The position numbers were made by a program, and so were the translations under genes. From assembly GCA_016714535.1 (NCBI GenBank), contig JADKDR010000011.1, positions 1 to 64,000 on the forward strand: DNA of 64,000 nt, read 5' to 3'. Below, in pieces: positions 1 to 8,571 of the stretch; within the stretch, counting starts at the first letter, position 1; the number at the start of each line of letters is the position of its first letter. The notes below the pieces were generated by a model that searched no databases, was not told the origin of the DNA, and saw only the letters and a program-made list of their open reading frames with translations. The stretch is from Bacteroidota bacterium (GTDB taxonomy: Bacteria; Bacteroidota; Bacteroidia; AKYH767-A; OLB10).

Positions 1-208
1 AGTGCGACCATTAACCGACAGACAAAAACCGACCGACAATGCAATTTTCGGCAAAGCCGTTTGGCTATCCCTTCGCAAAATAAAAAGAGCTGCAAAGCCA
101 CCCACAAGCCGACCCACTTTTTGCAGCACATTTTATTTTGCCCAACCGCACCAGTGCCACCCGACAATTTTCAGCAAAACCGACAAATTTTTTCCCTACA
201 TTTGCCCC
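1..208. other. Region upstream of the metal-efflux operon
   Basis: No gene is supported here. The plus strand is rich in A and C (repeated ACCGAC-type words). It holds an inverted repeat with arms at 89-97 and 117-127 (GCTGCAAAG against CTTTTTGCAGC). A similar A/C-rich stretch with a longer hairpin lies just after the operon at 8,243-8,307, so the operon is bracketed by sequence of the same style. Confidence 0.4.
197..204 (+). promoter_or_regulatory. Bacteroidota -7 promoter box TACATTTG
   Basis: The octamer matches the Bacteroidota sigma-ABfr -7 consensus TAnnTTTG and ends four bases before the GTG at 209. It would give a transcript with almost no leader. It is a candidate promoter for the small DUF6660-like gene and perhaps for the whole efflux operon. 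Confidence 0.5.
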
Positions 209-533
209 GTGAAACAAGTTTTGACACTCTTATTCAGTTTTTACTTGTTGGCTTTGTCCTGTTATGCCGTGCAGCGACAAGGACGACTGTCAATATCAGA
301 GTGCAGAACAAACTTCATTAGCAACTACCGACCATTCAGACCACGACAGCGACACCGAGAATTGCTCACCTTTTTGTATGTGTGCTTGCTGCGGACAATC
401 TTTTAGTAATTCGTTTGTTACCTTCAGTTTATCGCTTCACGTTCCTGTTTCATTAGAAAAATTTCCAGTTTACAACGCCTCATTTGTTTCAGAGGTGTAT
501 TTGTCTATTTGGCAACCGCCCAAAATCAGTTAA
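209..533 (+). CDS. DUF6660-like small Cys/His-rich protein (frameshifted)
   Basis: The start is GTG. The first frame encodes a hydrophobic signal-like segment (VKQVLTLLFSFYLLALSC). The conserved part, MPCSDKDDC followed by a His/Asp-rich stretch, CSPFCMCACCGQ and a C-terminal VYLSIWQPPKIS, lies in the next frame. An extra T at about 262-263 separates the two frames. From memory, Bacteroidota DUF6660 proteins have this layout and often sit immediately upstream of CusA-type pumps, as here. The Cys/His content suggests metal binding in the periplasm, but the function is not established. The frameshift may be an assembly error. Confidence 0.6.
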
Positions 534-635
534 TGAATTTCTGATGTTCCGCTTTCAGCGGAACAAAACACAACTATTTACGATGCTAACGCACCGCAAG
601 TAATCCTGTATTCATTCATTAAACTGATAAAAATA

Positions 636-3600
636 ATGTTAGACAAAATAATTGCGTTCAGCATAAAAAATAAATTCATCATTGGCTTGATGACGTTTGC
701 ACTCATTATTTGGGGAGTGTGGAGTGCAACCAAACTGCCTATTGATGCAGTTCCCGACATTACCAACAACCAAGTGCAAATCATTACGGTTTGCCCAACC
801 CTTGCAGGACAAGAGGTTGAACAGTTAGTAACTTACCCAATAGAACAAAGCATTGCCAACCTTCCCGACTTGGAAGAGTTGCGGAGCATTTCCCGTTTCG
901 GACTTTCGGTAATTACCGTTGTGTTTGACGATAAAGTGGACATCTACTTTGCCCGACAACTGATTAACGAACGACTAAAGGAAGCCGAAAGCAAAATCCC
1001 CAAAGGTGTTGGCACACCAGAATTAGCACCAGTAAGCACAGGTTTGGGTGAAGTGTATCAATACATTATTCACCCAAAAAAAGGAAGCGAAAGCAAATAC
1101 ACAGCTATGGATTTGCGGACAATGCAGGACTGGATTGTAGCCCGACAACTTTACGGAACGGCAGGAATTGCGGAAGTAAACAGCTTTGGCGGACAACTCA
1201 AACAATACGAAGTTGCCGTAAATCCCGACCGACTTATTGCAATGGGAATAACAATTCCCGAAATTTTTACCGCCTTAGAAAAGAATAATGAAAATACAGG
1301 CGGGGCATACATTGACAAAAAACCAAATGCCTATTTCATTCGTGGAGTTGGTTTGATTAGTTCGTTTGACGACATCAAAAATATTGTTGTAAAAACAAAC
1401 CCTAACGGCATTCCAATCCTGATAAAAGATGTTGCTGAAGTGCAATTTGGTAGTGCAGTCCGTTACGGTGCTATGACCTACAACGGTGAAGTAGATGCAG
1501 TAGGTGGAGTTGTAATGATGCTGAAAGGTGCGAATAGTGCCGATGTGGTTAGTCGTATCAAAGATAAAATGGCAACCATTCAAAAATCATTGCCTAAAGA
1601 CATAGTAATAGAACCTTTCTTAGATAGAACCGATTTGGTAAACCGTGCAATTTCAACGGTAAAAAAAAACCTGATTGAAGGAGCTTTAATAGTAATCTTC
1701 GTTTTAGTTCTGTTTCTTGGAAATCTTCGTGCAGGATTGATTGTGGCTTCTGCCATTCCTTTATCAATGTTGTTTGCTTTGGGCTTAATGAATGTATTTG
1801 ATGTTTCGGCAAACCTTATGAGTTTAGGAGCAATTGACTTTGGTTTAATTGTAGACGGTGCAGTAATTATTGTCGAAGCCACTTTGCACCATTTAGGAAT
1901 GCGAAAAGCAATAGGCAAACTTTCACAACAAGAAATGGATAATGAAGTTTTTGTTTCGGCATCTAAAATTCGAAGCAGTGCAGCCTTTGGAGAAATAATT
2001 ATCCTTATTGTTTATATTCCTATTCTTACCTTGGTTGGCATTGAAGGCAAAATGTTTAGCCCAATGGCTCAAACCGTTTCCTTCGCCATTTTTGGAGCGT
2101 TGATTTTATCGCTTACCTACATTCCAATGATGTGTGCAGCGTTCCTTTCTAAAAACATTTCGCACAAACAAACATTGAGCGATAGAATGATGAACTTTTT
2201 CCAACGCATTTATGCACCACTATTAGAAAAAGCAATCCGTTTCAAAAAAGTAATTGTAGGTGTAACTGTTGCCGTATTTGTGGTTTCCGTGTTTCTGTTT
2301 TCAAAAATGGGCGGTGAGTTTATCCCAACTTTACAAGAAGGCGATTTTGCTTTTCATTGCATATTACCGCAAGGCACATCACTTTCACAAAGTTTGGAAA
2401 CTTCTATGCAAGCATCAAGACTAATCAAAGAATTTGATGAAGTAAAAATGGTAGTCGGAAAAACAGGAGCAGCCGAAGTTCCAACAGACCCAATGCCGCC
2501 TGAAGCCACGGATATGATGATAATTTTAAAACCGCAAAGCGAATGGAAACGTGATATTTCGTATGATGAATTGGCAGAAGAATTTGAAGAGAAACTGAAC
2601 ACCATTCCCGGGGTATTTTTTGAGAAAAATCAGCCCATACAAATGCGGTTCAACGAACTTATGACAGGTATTCGCCAAGATGTTGCCGTTAAAATTTTCG
2701 GTGAAAATATGGACACACTTTTAAGCTATGCCAATAAGGTAAATGCAGTTGTTCAAAGTGTGGACGGTGCAACAGAACCAAGCGTTGAAAGGGTTGCAGG
2801 TTTACCGCAAATCGTAATCAAATACAACCGTTCGCAAATTGCCAATTACGGTTTAAACATTGAGGACATCAACCACATTGTTTCTACTTCTTTTGCTGGT
2901 GGAAGTGCAGGAGTTGTGTATGAAAACGAACGCAAATTTGATTTGGTGGTTCGCTTAGACAGCACACACCGCAACAACATTGACGATGTGAGCCATTTGT
3001 ATATCCCAACTACCAACGGAACGCAAATTCCATTATCGCAAGTTGCGGAAATAAAAATGGAATTGGGTCCCGCACAAATTAGTCGTGAAGATGGCAAACG
3101 TAGAATTGTAGTAGGCTTTAATGTAAAGGGCAGAGATGTAGAAAGTGTTGTTACCGACATTCAAAAAGAACTGAGTGAAAAAGTAAAACTTCCCGAAGGA
3201 TATTATTACACCTATGGAGGCACGTTTGAAAATCTGCAAGCAGCAAGCAAACGCCTGATGATTGCTTTGCCAGTAGCATTAGCACTCATTTTTATGTTAC
3301 TCTATTTTACGTTTAGTTCAGTAAAACAAGCCACGCTTATTTATACAGCAATTCCAATGAGTGCAATAGGTGGTGTATTCGCTTTGCTCATTCGTGATAT
3401 GCCATTCAGCATTTCGGCAGGTATCGGTTTTATTGCTTTGTTCGGTGTAGCTGTGCTAAACGGCATTGTGTTAATCGGAACTTTTAATCAATTAGAAAAA
3501 GACGGAATGACCAACATTTTAGAACGCATAAAAGAAGGAACAAAAATCCGTTTGCGACCTGTGTTAATGACTGCCACCGTTGCATCATTGGGCTTTTTAC

Positions 3601-4997
3601 CAATGGCACTTTCGCACGGTGCAGGAGCAGAAGTGCAAAAACCTTTGGCAACGGTTGTGATAGGCGGTTTGCTTACAGCAACTTTCTTAACTCTGTTTGT
3701 TTTGCCTTTGCTGTATGTGATGTTTTCTAAAATCAAAAAGTCTAAAATAAAAGTTTCAGCCACAAGTATTTTAGTTTTTGTATTGCTTTCATTCAATGCT
3801 GCAAACGCCCAAACACCAACAACTAAACCCATTTCCGTTGAAGATGCCCTAAGCACAGCAATGAAAAATAATTTAGAAATTCAATCGCAACAACTCAATG
3901 TGCAATCTTCCACCCTATTGAAAAAATCGGTGTTTGAATTACCTAAAACGAATGTCAATTTACAATATGGGCAATATAATAGCATCAATCAGGATTTGGG
4001 TTTTCAAATCAATCAATCCATTCCGTTTCCAACTTACTATTCTGCAAAATCAGGTTTGTATAAAGCCGAATTGCAAGGTAGCCAATTGCAACAGCAAGCC
4101 ACCGCCAACGAAATAAAAGCACAGGTGCAATATTGGTATTATCAGTTGCAGTATTTACAAACCACAAAAAAACAACTGCAATCCTTAGACAGTTTGTATA
4201 ATGATTTTGTGAATGCAGCCGCTTTGCGATATAAAACAGGTGAAACAAATTTGTTGGAAAAAACCACAGCCGAAACCAAGCGTGGGCAGCTTTCTCTTTT
4301 GCTCAAACAAAACGAAACAGACTATTCAACCGCTTACAATTCGTTAAAAACGCTAATGAACACAAGAGAAGAATTTACGATTGAAAATAGCGGAAACTTC
4401 CAACCACTTGTAATGAGCAATTCGTTTGACACTACACTTATTGTAAATAATCCTTCATTAAAGGTATTGTATCAGCAAGCAGTTATTGCCGAGCAAAATA
4501 AAAAGGTAGAAACCGCATCTGCAATGCCCGATTTGAATGTGGGTTATTTCAACCAGTCATTAATTGGAGTGCAAAACATAAATGGTGCAGATGTAAATTT
4601 TGATGGTAGTAAACGCTTTCAAGGTTTTAATGTTGGGTTAAGTATTCCAATTACTTTTTTTAGCAACGCTTCAAAAGTAAAATCACTTAGCTATAAACAA
4701 CAGGCTTTGCAAACTGAAGCCGACAATGGAAAGTTGATTTTACAAAGCCAATTGCAAAATGCTTTTCAGCAATACAACCAGAATTTGTCGCAATACAATT
4801 ATTACAAATCAACAGCTTTGCCCAATGCAGAAATAATTATCAGCACCGCAAAAGTTGGTTTCAAAAGTGGCGACATTGGCTACATTGAATACTTGCAAGC
4901 CTTACAAACCGCTACCGATGTGCAGTTAAGTTATCTGCAATCCGTCAATCAAATTAACCAATCCATTATCAACATCAATTTCTTAATCAATAAATAA
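636..4997 (+). CDS. CusA/CzcA-family heavy-metal RND pump fused to a TolC-like outer-membrane factor
   Basis: This 1,453-residue protein has two parts. Residues 1 to about 1,035 are a heavy-metal-efflux RND pump. They start with the usual N-terminal helix, carry the family motif GAIDFGLIVDGAVI near residue 400, and have two blocks of membrane helices around periplasmic porter loops. A second signal-like hydrophobic segment ending NAANAQ follows at about 1,041-1,060. The remaining roughly 390 residues are a TolC/OEP-type domain (SVEDALSTAMKNNLEIQSQQLN, long coiled-coil repeats). Such fusions are known in Bacteroidota. The pump would export cations such as Cu, Zn, Co or Cd across both membranes with the adaptor encoded 12 bp downstream. 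The metal cannot be told from sequence alone. Confidence 0.93.
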   Translation: MLDKIIAFSIKNKFIIGLMTFALIIWGVWSATKLPIDAVPDITNNQVQIITVCPTLAGQEVEQLVTYPIEQSIANLPDLEELRSISRFGLSVITVVFDDKVDIYFARQLINERLKEAESKIPKGVGTPELAPVSTGLGEVYQYIIHPKKGSESKYTAMDLRTMQDWIVARQLYGTAGIAEVNSFGGQLKQYEVAVNPDRLIAMGITIPEIFTALEKNNENTGGAYIDKKPNAYFIRGVGLISSFDDIKNIVVKTNPNGIPILIKDVAEVQFGSAVRYGAMTYNGEVDAVGGVVMMLKGANSADVVSRIKDKMATIQKSLPKDIVIEPFLDRTDLVNRAISTVKKNLIEGALIVIFVLVLFLGNLRAGLIVASAIPLSMLFALGLMNVFDVSANLMSLGAIDFGLIVDGAVIIVEATLHHLGMRKAIGKLSQQEMDNEVFVSASKIRSSAAFGEIIILIVYIPILTLVGIEGKMFSPMAQTVSFAIFGALILSLTYIPMMCAAFLSKNISHKQTLSDRMMNFFQRIYAPLLEKAIRFKKVIVGVTVAVFVVSVFLFSKMGGEFIPTLQEGDFAFHCILPQGTSLSQSLETSMQASRLIKEFDEVKMVVGKTGAAEVPTDPMPPEATDMMIILKPQSEWKRDISYDELAEEFEEKLNTIPGVFFEKNQPIQMRFNELMTGIRQDVAVKIFGENMDTLLSYANKVNAVVQSVDGATEPSVERVAGLPQIVIKYNRSQIANYGLNIEDINHIVSTSFAGGSAGVVYENERKFDLVVRLDSTHRNNIDDVSHLYIPTTNGTQIPLSQVAEIKMELGPAQISREDGKRRIVVGFNVKGRDVESVVTDIQKELSEKVKLPEGYYYTYGGTFENLQAASKRLMIALPVALALIFMLLYFTFSSVKQATLIYTAIPMSAIGGVFALLIRDMPFSISAGIGFIALFGVAVLNGIVLIGTFNQLEKDGMTNILERIKEGTKIRLRPVLMTATVASLGFLPMALSHGAGAEVQKPLATVVIGGLLTATFLTLFVLPLLYVMFSKIKKSKIKVSATSILVFVLLSFNAANAQTPTTKPISVEDALSTAMKNNLEIQSQQLNVQSSTLLKKSVFELPKTNVNLQYGQYNSINQDLGFQINQSIPFPTYYSAKSGLYKAELQGSQLQQQATANEIKAQVQYWYYQLQYLQTTKKQLQSLDSLYNDFVNAAALRYKTGETNLLEKTTAETKRGQLSLLLKQNETDYSTAYNSLKTLMNTREEFTIENSGNFQPLVMSNSFDTTLIVNNPSLKVLYQQAVIAEQNKKVETASAMPDLNVGYFNQSLIGVQNINGADVNFDGSKRFQGFNVGLSIPITFFSNASKVKSLSYKQQALQTEADNGKLILQSQLQNAFQQYNQNLSQYNYYKSTALPNAEIIISTAKVGFKSGDIGYIEYLQALQTATDVQLSYLQSVNQINQSIININFLINK

Positions 4998-5009
4998 AAT
5001 TTCACAGAA

Positions 5010-6284
5010 ATGAAAAATATAATCTTCATAGCAGCCCTTGCAACATCCATAGTATTTGCATCCTGCAACAGCAATAAAACCGAAACGCACGGTGAAGAAA
5101 CCGAGCATCACGATGAACACGAAAACACCAACACGGCAATGCTTACAGTCGAGCAAATGAAATCTATAAAAATAGAATTAGGCAGCATTGAGAAAAAGCA
5201 ATTAACCGCCTCACTCAAAGCGAATGGAATTTTAAAAGTGCCTAATCAAAACAGGGCAAATGCAACAGCATCATTGGGCGGTGTAATAAAATCTATTTTG
5301 GTGCAAACAGGTAATTCGGTGAGCAAAGGACAAACAATTGCTACCATTTCAAACAATTCTTTTATCACAATGCAAGAGGAGTTTTTAAGTATTTCTTCAA
5401 AAGCAGAATTGGCACAATTGGAATTTGCCCGACAAAAAGAATTGCAACAAGGCAATGCAGGAGCATTAAAGAATTTGCAATCTGCCGATGCAGAACTTAA
5501 AACCTTGAAAGCCCGAAAAGCGAGTTTGCAAAAGCAGTTAGAACTTATTGGTATCAACACCGCTTCACTCACAAGCGAAAACATTCAATCAATCGTAAAC
5601 ATTACAAGCCCCATAAACGGCACAATCAGCAATGTGATGGTAAACATTGGCAGCTATGTAGATGCAAACAATCCTATTGCCGAAATAGTGGACAATAGCC
5701 AACTACATTTAGATTTATATGTATATGAAAAAGATTTACAGAAACTAAAAGTGGGGCAAACCATACATTTTACGCTTACCAACAATCCAGGCAAAGAATA
5801 CGATGCAGATGTTTACGCCATTAGCAACACCTTTGAGCAAAACACCAAAGCCATTGCCGTTCACGCAATGGTAAAAGGCAACAAACAAGGCTTGATTGAC
5901 GGAATGAGCATTACCGCCTTAGTAAGTTTAGAAAATGCTACTGTTGATGCAGTTCCAACCAACGCCATTGTAAACCACGAAGGGCAGGACTATATTTTTA
6001 TTGTTACCGATGCTCATAAGGAAGAAGAACATCATTCGGAAAAAGAAACTGCCGAACACAAGCACGATGAACACGGACACGAACACAGCGAAAAAGAAGA
6101 ACCCGAACATACAGAAGAAGGAACAACCTTTGAAAAAATTCCCATCCGAAAAGGCACTACCGATGTAGGTTACAGCGAAATTACTTTACTAAAAGAAATT
6201 CCTGCAAACAGCAAAGTAGTAGTGAACGGAGCTTTTTTCATCTTAGCTAAAATGAATAATAAAGGCGAAGCACACGCACATTAA
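5010..6284 (+). CDS. CusB/CzcB-like periplasmic adaptor lipoprotein (HlyD family)
   Basis: The protein starts with a lipoprotein signal peptide (IVFASCNSN lipobox) and a His/Glu-rich linker. A biotinyl-lipoyl-like half motif near residue 85, a coiled-coil hairpin around 120-185, a second lipoyl half and a beta-barrel follow. A second very His-rich stretch (about residues 335-375) lies in the C-terminal region. It would link the RND pump to the outer-membrane factor. The His-rich segments probably bind or hand over metal in the periplasm. It is 12 bp from the pump gene and 21 bp from the ATPase gene, so the three genes are probably one transcript. Confidence 0.9.
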   Translation: MKNIIFIAALATSIVFASCNSNKTETHGEETEHHDEHENTNTAMLTVEQMKSIKIELGSIEKKQLTASLKANGILKVPNQNRANATASLGGVIKSILVQTGNSVSKGQTIATISNNSFITMQEEFLSISSKAELAQLEFARQKELQQGNAGALKNLQSADAELKTLKARKASLQKQLELIGINTASLTSENIQSIVNITSPINGTISNVMVNIGSYVDANNPIAEIVDNSQLHLDLYVYEKDLQKLKVGQTIHFTLTNNPGKEYDADVYAISNTFEQNTKAIAVHAMVKGNKQGLIDGMSITALVSLENATVDAVPTNAIVNHEGQDYIFIVTDAHKEEEHHSEKETAEHKHDEHGHEHSEKEEPEHTEEGTTFEKIPIRKGTTDVGYSEITLLKEIPANSKVVVNGAFFILAKMNNKGEAHAH

Positions 6285-6305
6285 TCACTTAATATATTTT
6301 CAATA

Positions 6306-8192
6306 ATGAAACTACCAATCAACGACAAAAAATTTATTTTTCTTCTTTCTGCAATCATAATAGTGGTGGCGTTAGAAATTTTATCCATAATCGGCATACA
6401 CATACCTATGCCTTATGCTCCCTTCGTATTTGCTGCATTCATTCTCGGCATTGGCTACAATGTTTTATGGAACGGAGTAAAAGCAATCTTCAAACTCCAA
6501 TTTAGCAGCATCAATTTACTAATGACCATTGCTGTAATCGGTGCATTTTATCTGGGCGAATATCCCGAAGCAGCAGTTGTAATAGTGCTATATGTTTTAG
6601 GCGAACGCTTAGAAGATATTGGAATAGAAAATTCAAAATCTGCATTAGATGAATTGGTGAGCAAAGCACCAAAGACCGCTTTTGTAAAATCTCAAAATGA
6701 GAATGTTCCTATTGATAAAATTGCAGTCGGCACAATCATTCAGGTGAAAGCAGGTGAAATGATACCGTTGGACGGCAAAATTATTTCAGGCGAAACAACT
6801 GTTGATGAAGCCGCCATTACAGGCGAACCAATTCCAAAAGACAAACACACAGGCGACAATCTTTTTGCAGGAACACTAAACAAAAATGGTTTCATAGAAA
6901 TGGAAACAACAAAACTTTCTGTTGATACCACTTTCTCAAAAATCATTCGCCTAACTTTTGAAGCACAAGGCAACAAAAGTGAAACACAAAAATTCATTCA
7001 GCAATTTTCAAAGTATTACACACCGTCAATTATTGCAATGGCAATTTTAGTTTTTGTCATTCCTGTATTTGCAATGCAATTAGATTTTAACCATTGGTTG
7101 CAACAAGCCATTACACTTTTAGTAATCGCTTGTCCTTGTGCATTGGTCATATCAACACCTGTAGCCATTTACGCAGCAATCGGAAACGCATCAGCAAAAG
7201 GAGCATTAGTAAAGGGCGGAAAATACATTGAAGCATTGGCAAGCATCAAAGCAATTGCATTAGATAAAACACGAACCATTACTTTTGGAAATCCGATTGT
7301 ATCAGATGTATTTCCTTTAAACGGAACAAGCCGTGAAGAACTTTTGGCTTGCACCGCAGGAGCAGAAATATTCAGCGAACACCCATTAGCCCAAGCTATT
7401 GTTGATGCAAGTAAAAAAGAAGGATTTGAACCACACAAAACCGAAGGTTTCAAAAGCATTATGGGCAAAGGTGCAACCGCAAAATGTTTGGTGTGTGAAG
7501 ACGAAACAATTTATGTAGGCAAGTTAGATTTCATAAAAGAACATCAACCCGTTGACAAAGAAGCCGAGAAAATTGTAGCAGAACTTTCAGCACAAGGCAA
7601 AACAAGTGTAGTCGTAAGTTTTGGCGAAGGTGTAGCAGGTGTCATTGGTTTAATGGACGAAATAAAACCCGACAGTGCAGCAGCATTGAAGGAAATAGAA
7701 GCAATGAACATAGAACCTATTATGCTTACAGGCGACAGCGAAAAAGCAGCAAACTATGTAGCCCAACAAGTAGGTATTAAAAAAATATTCGGCAATATGT
7801 TACCCGAAAACAAAGCCGACAAAATCAAAGAACTTTTGCAACAATATAAATTTGTAGCAATGGTAGGCGATGGCATAAACGATGCTCCTGCCCTTGCACA
7901 AAGCACCGTAGGTATAGCAATGGGAGCAGCAGGAAGCGACACGGCAATAGAAACTGCAAACATTGCATTGATGAACGACAAACTTTCACTCATTCCGTTT
8001 CTCATTCAGTTAAGTAAAAAAACATTGAGAAGAATAAAATTCAACACCATCGGAGCAATAGCGGTAAAATTGATATTCATAACACTTGCATTTATTGGTT
8101 ACAGCAATTTGGTTTTCGCCATAGCAGCAGACGTAGGAGTAACACTAATTGTAATTTTGACAAGTTTACGACTGATGAATTACAAAGGATAA
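6306..8192 (+). CDS. Heavy-metal P1B-type ATPase with a DKTRT phosphorylation motif
   Basis: This 628-residue cation pump has no N-terminal metal-binding HMA domain and begins directly with membrane helices. Visible motifs are the actuator TGEPIPKD, the membrane CPC motif (C276-P-C278), the HP motif SEHPLA and the hinge GDGINDAPA near 521. CPC pumps of this type usually export Zn, Cd, Pb or Co, or Cu. The phosphorylation loop reads D320-K-T-R-T-I-T instead of the near-invariant DKTGT. The codon for the fourth residue is CGA at 7,272-7,274. The catalytic Asp is kept. Everything else looks intact, so this may be a clade variant rather than a dead enzyme. Confidence 0.92.
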   Translation: MKLPINDKKFIFLLSAIIIVVALEILSIIGIHIPMPYAPFVFAAFILGIGYNVLWNGVKAIFKLQFSSINLLMTIAVIGAFYLGEYPEAAVVIVLYVLGERLEDIGIENSKSALDELVSKAPKTAFVKSQNENVPIDKIAVGTIIQVKAGEMIPLDGKIISGETTVDEAAITGEPIPKDKHTGDNLFAGTLNKNGFIEMETTKLSVDTTFSKIIRLTFEAQGNKSETQKFIQQFSKYYTPSIIAMAILVFVIPVFAMQLDFNHWLQQAITLLVIACPCALVISTPVAIYAAIGNASAKGALVKGGKYIEALASIKAIALDKTRTITFGNPIVSDVFPLNGTSREELLACTAGAEIFSEHPLAQAIVDASKKEGFEPHKTEGFKSIMGKGATAKCLVCEDETIYVGKLDFIKEHQPVDKEAEKIVAELSAQGKTSVVVSFGEGVAGVIGLMDEIKPDSAAALKEIEAMNIEPIMLTGDSEKAANYVAQQVGIKKIFGNMLPENKADKIKELLQQYKFVAMVGDGINDAPALAQSTVGIAMGAAGSDTAIETANIALMNDKLSLIPFLIQLSKKTLRRIKFNTIGAIAVKLIFITLAFIGYSNLVFAIAADVGVTLIVILTSLRLMNYKG

Positions 8193-8242
8193 AATGGAGA
8201 GACCTGCAAACTCAAAACCGACTGCATCTAAAGCCAACGCAT

Positions 8243-8307
8243 TTGCACTCACATTTGCTTTTGCCTCAACGCACGGGCAGACGCAGCAAAAGCAAAAGAG
8301 AGTGCAA
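8243..8307. repeat. Long hairpin after the metal-efflux operon
   Basis: The arms at 8,243-8,264 and 8,286-8,307 pair at about 19 of 22 positions around a loop of about 21 nt. The sequence is A/C-rich and has no T-run, so it is not a standard intrinsic terminator. It lies 50 bp after the ATPase stop and may end the operon transcript or mark an element boundary. Confidence 0.5.
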
Positions 8308-8383
8308 GCAACCGCACCCGTTCATCGCAGACAGACCCTGCAAACACGACCGACAACACTTCGGACGGACAGAAGGGCAGCTG

Positions 8384-8514
8384 ATAACAAGGGCTTAAAA
8401 GAAATTGGGGGTTCAGTGGTAAATCGTAACTTTGTGCAACTAATAAAGTTTGGTGGTAGGCTGACAGTTTTGTGCTCCGAAATCCCCAACTTCTTTAAGC
8501 CCCGAAACGTTAGC
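8384..8514 (+). repeat. attC-like recombination site 1
   Basis: The site begins with TAAC at 8,385 and ends with GTTA at 8,509-8,512. Its two arms are at 8,391-8,410 and 8,484-8,503 (GGGCTTAAAAGAAATTGGGG and CCCCAACTTCTTTAAGCCCC). The outer TAAC/GTTA pair, a short unpaired spacer and a longer inner stem follow the architecture of an integron attC, as does the total length of about 130 nt. The core is ACGTTA rather than the canonical GTTRRRY. Confidence 0.6.
8427..8434 (+). promoter_or_regulatory. Possible promoter box TAACTTTG inside attC-like site 1
   Basis: This exact TAnnTTTG match lies in the loop between the two arms of site 1 and points toward the gene at 8,572. It would let the recombination site supply a promoter to the following cassette. 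There is no experimental support, and one octamer match can occur by chance. Confidence 0.3.
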
Positions 8515-8571
8515 TGTAATTTTATGGCGACACTGCAAGACAGAAACTAACGAACAAAAAAAATAAAAAAT

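Noticed and set aside
2..406. A 134-codon frame through the DUF6660 region
   Set aside because: Only its segment from about codon 70 (the GTG at 209) resembles a signal peptide, and it leaves the conserved frame at about 262. The upstream codons are A/C-rich non-coding sequence.
8194..8550. A 118-codon open frame starting 2 bp after the ATPase stop
   Set aside because: It reads through the long hairpin at 8,243-8,307 and attC-like site 1. The product is low-complexity, rich in T, A, R and K, with no recognisable domain. The inverted repeats explain the open frame.
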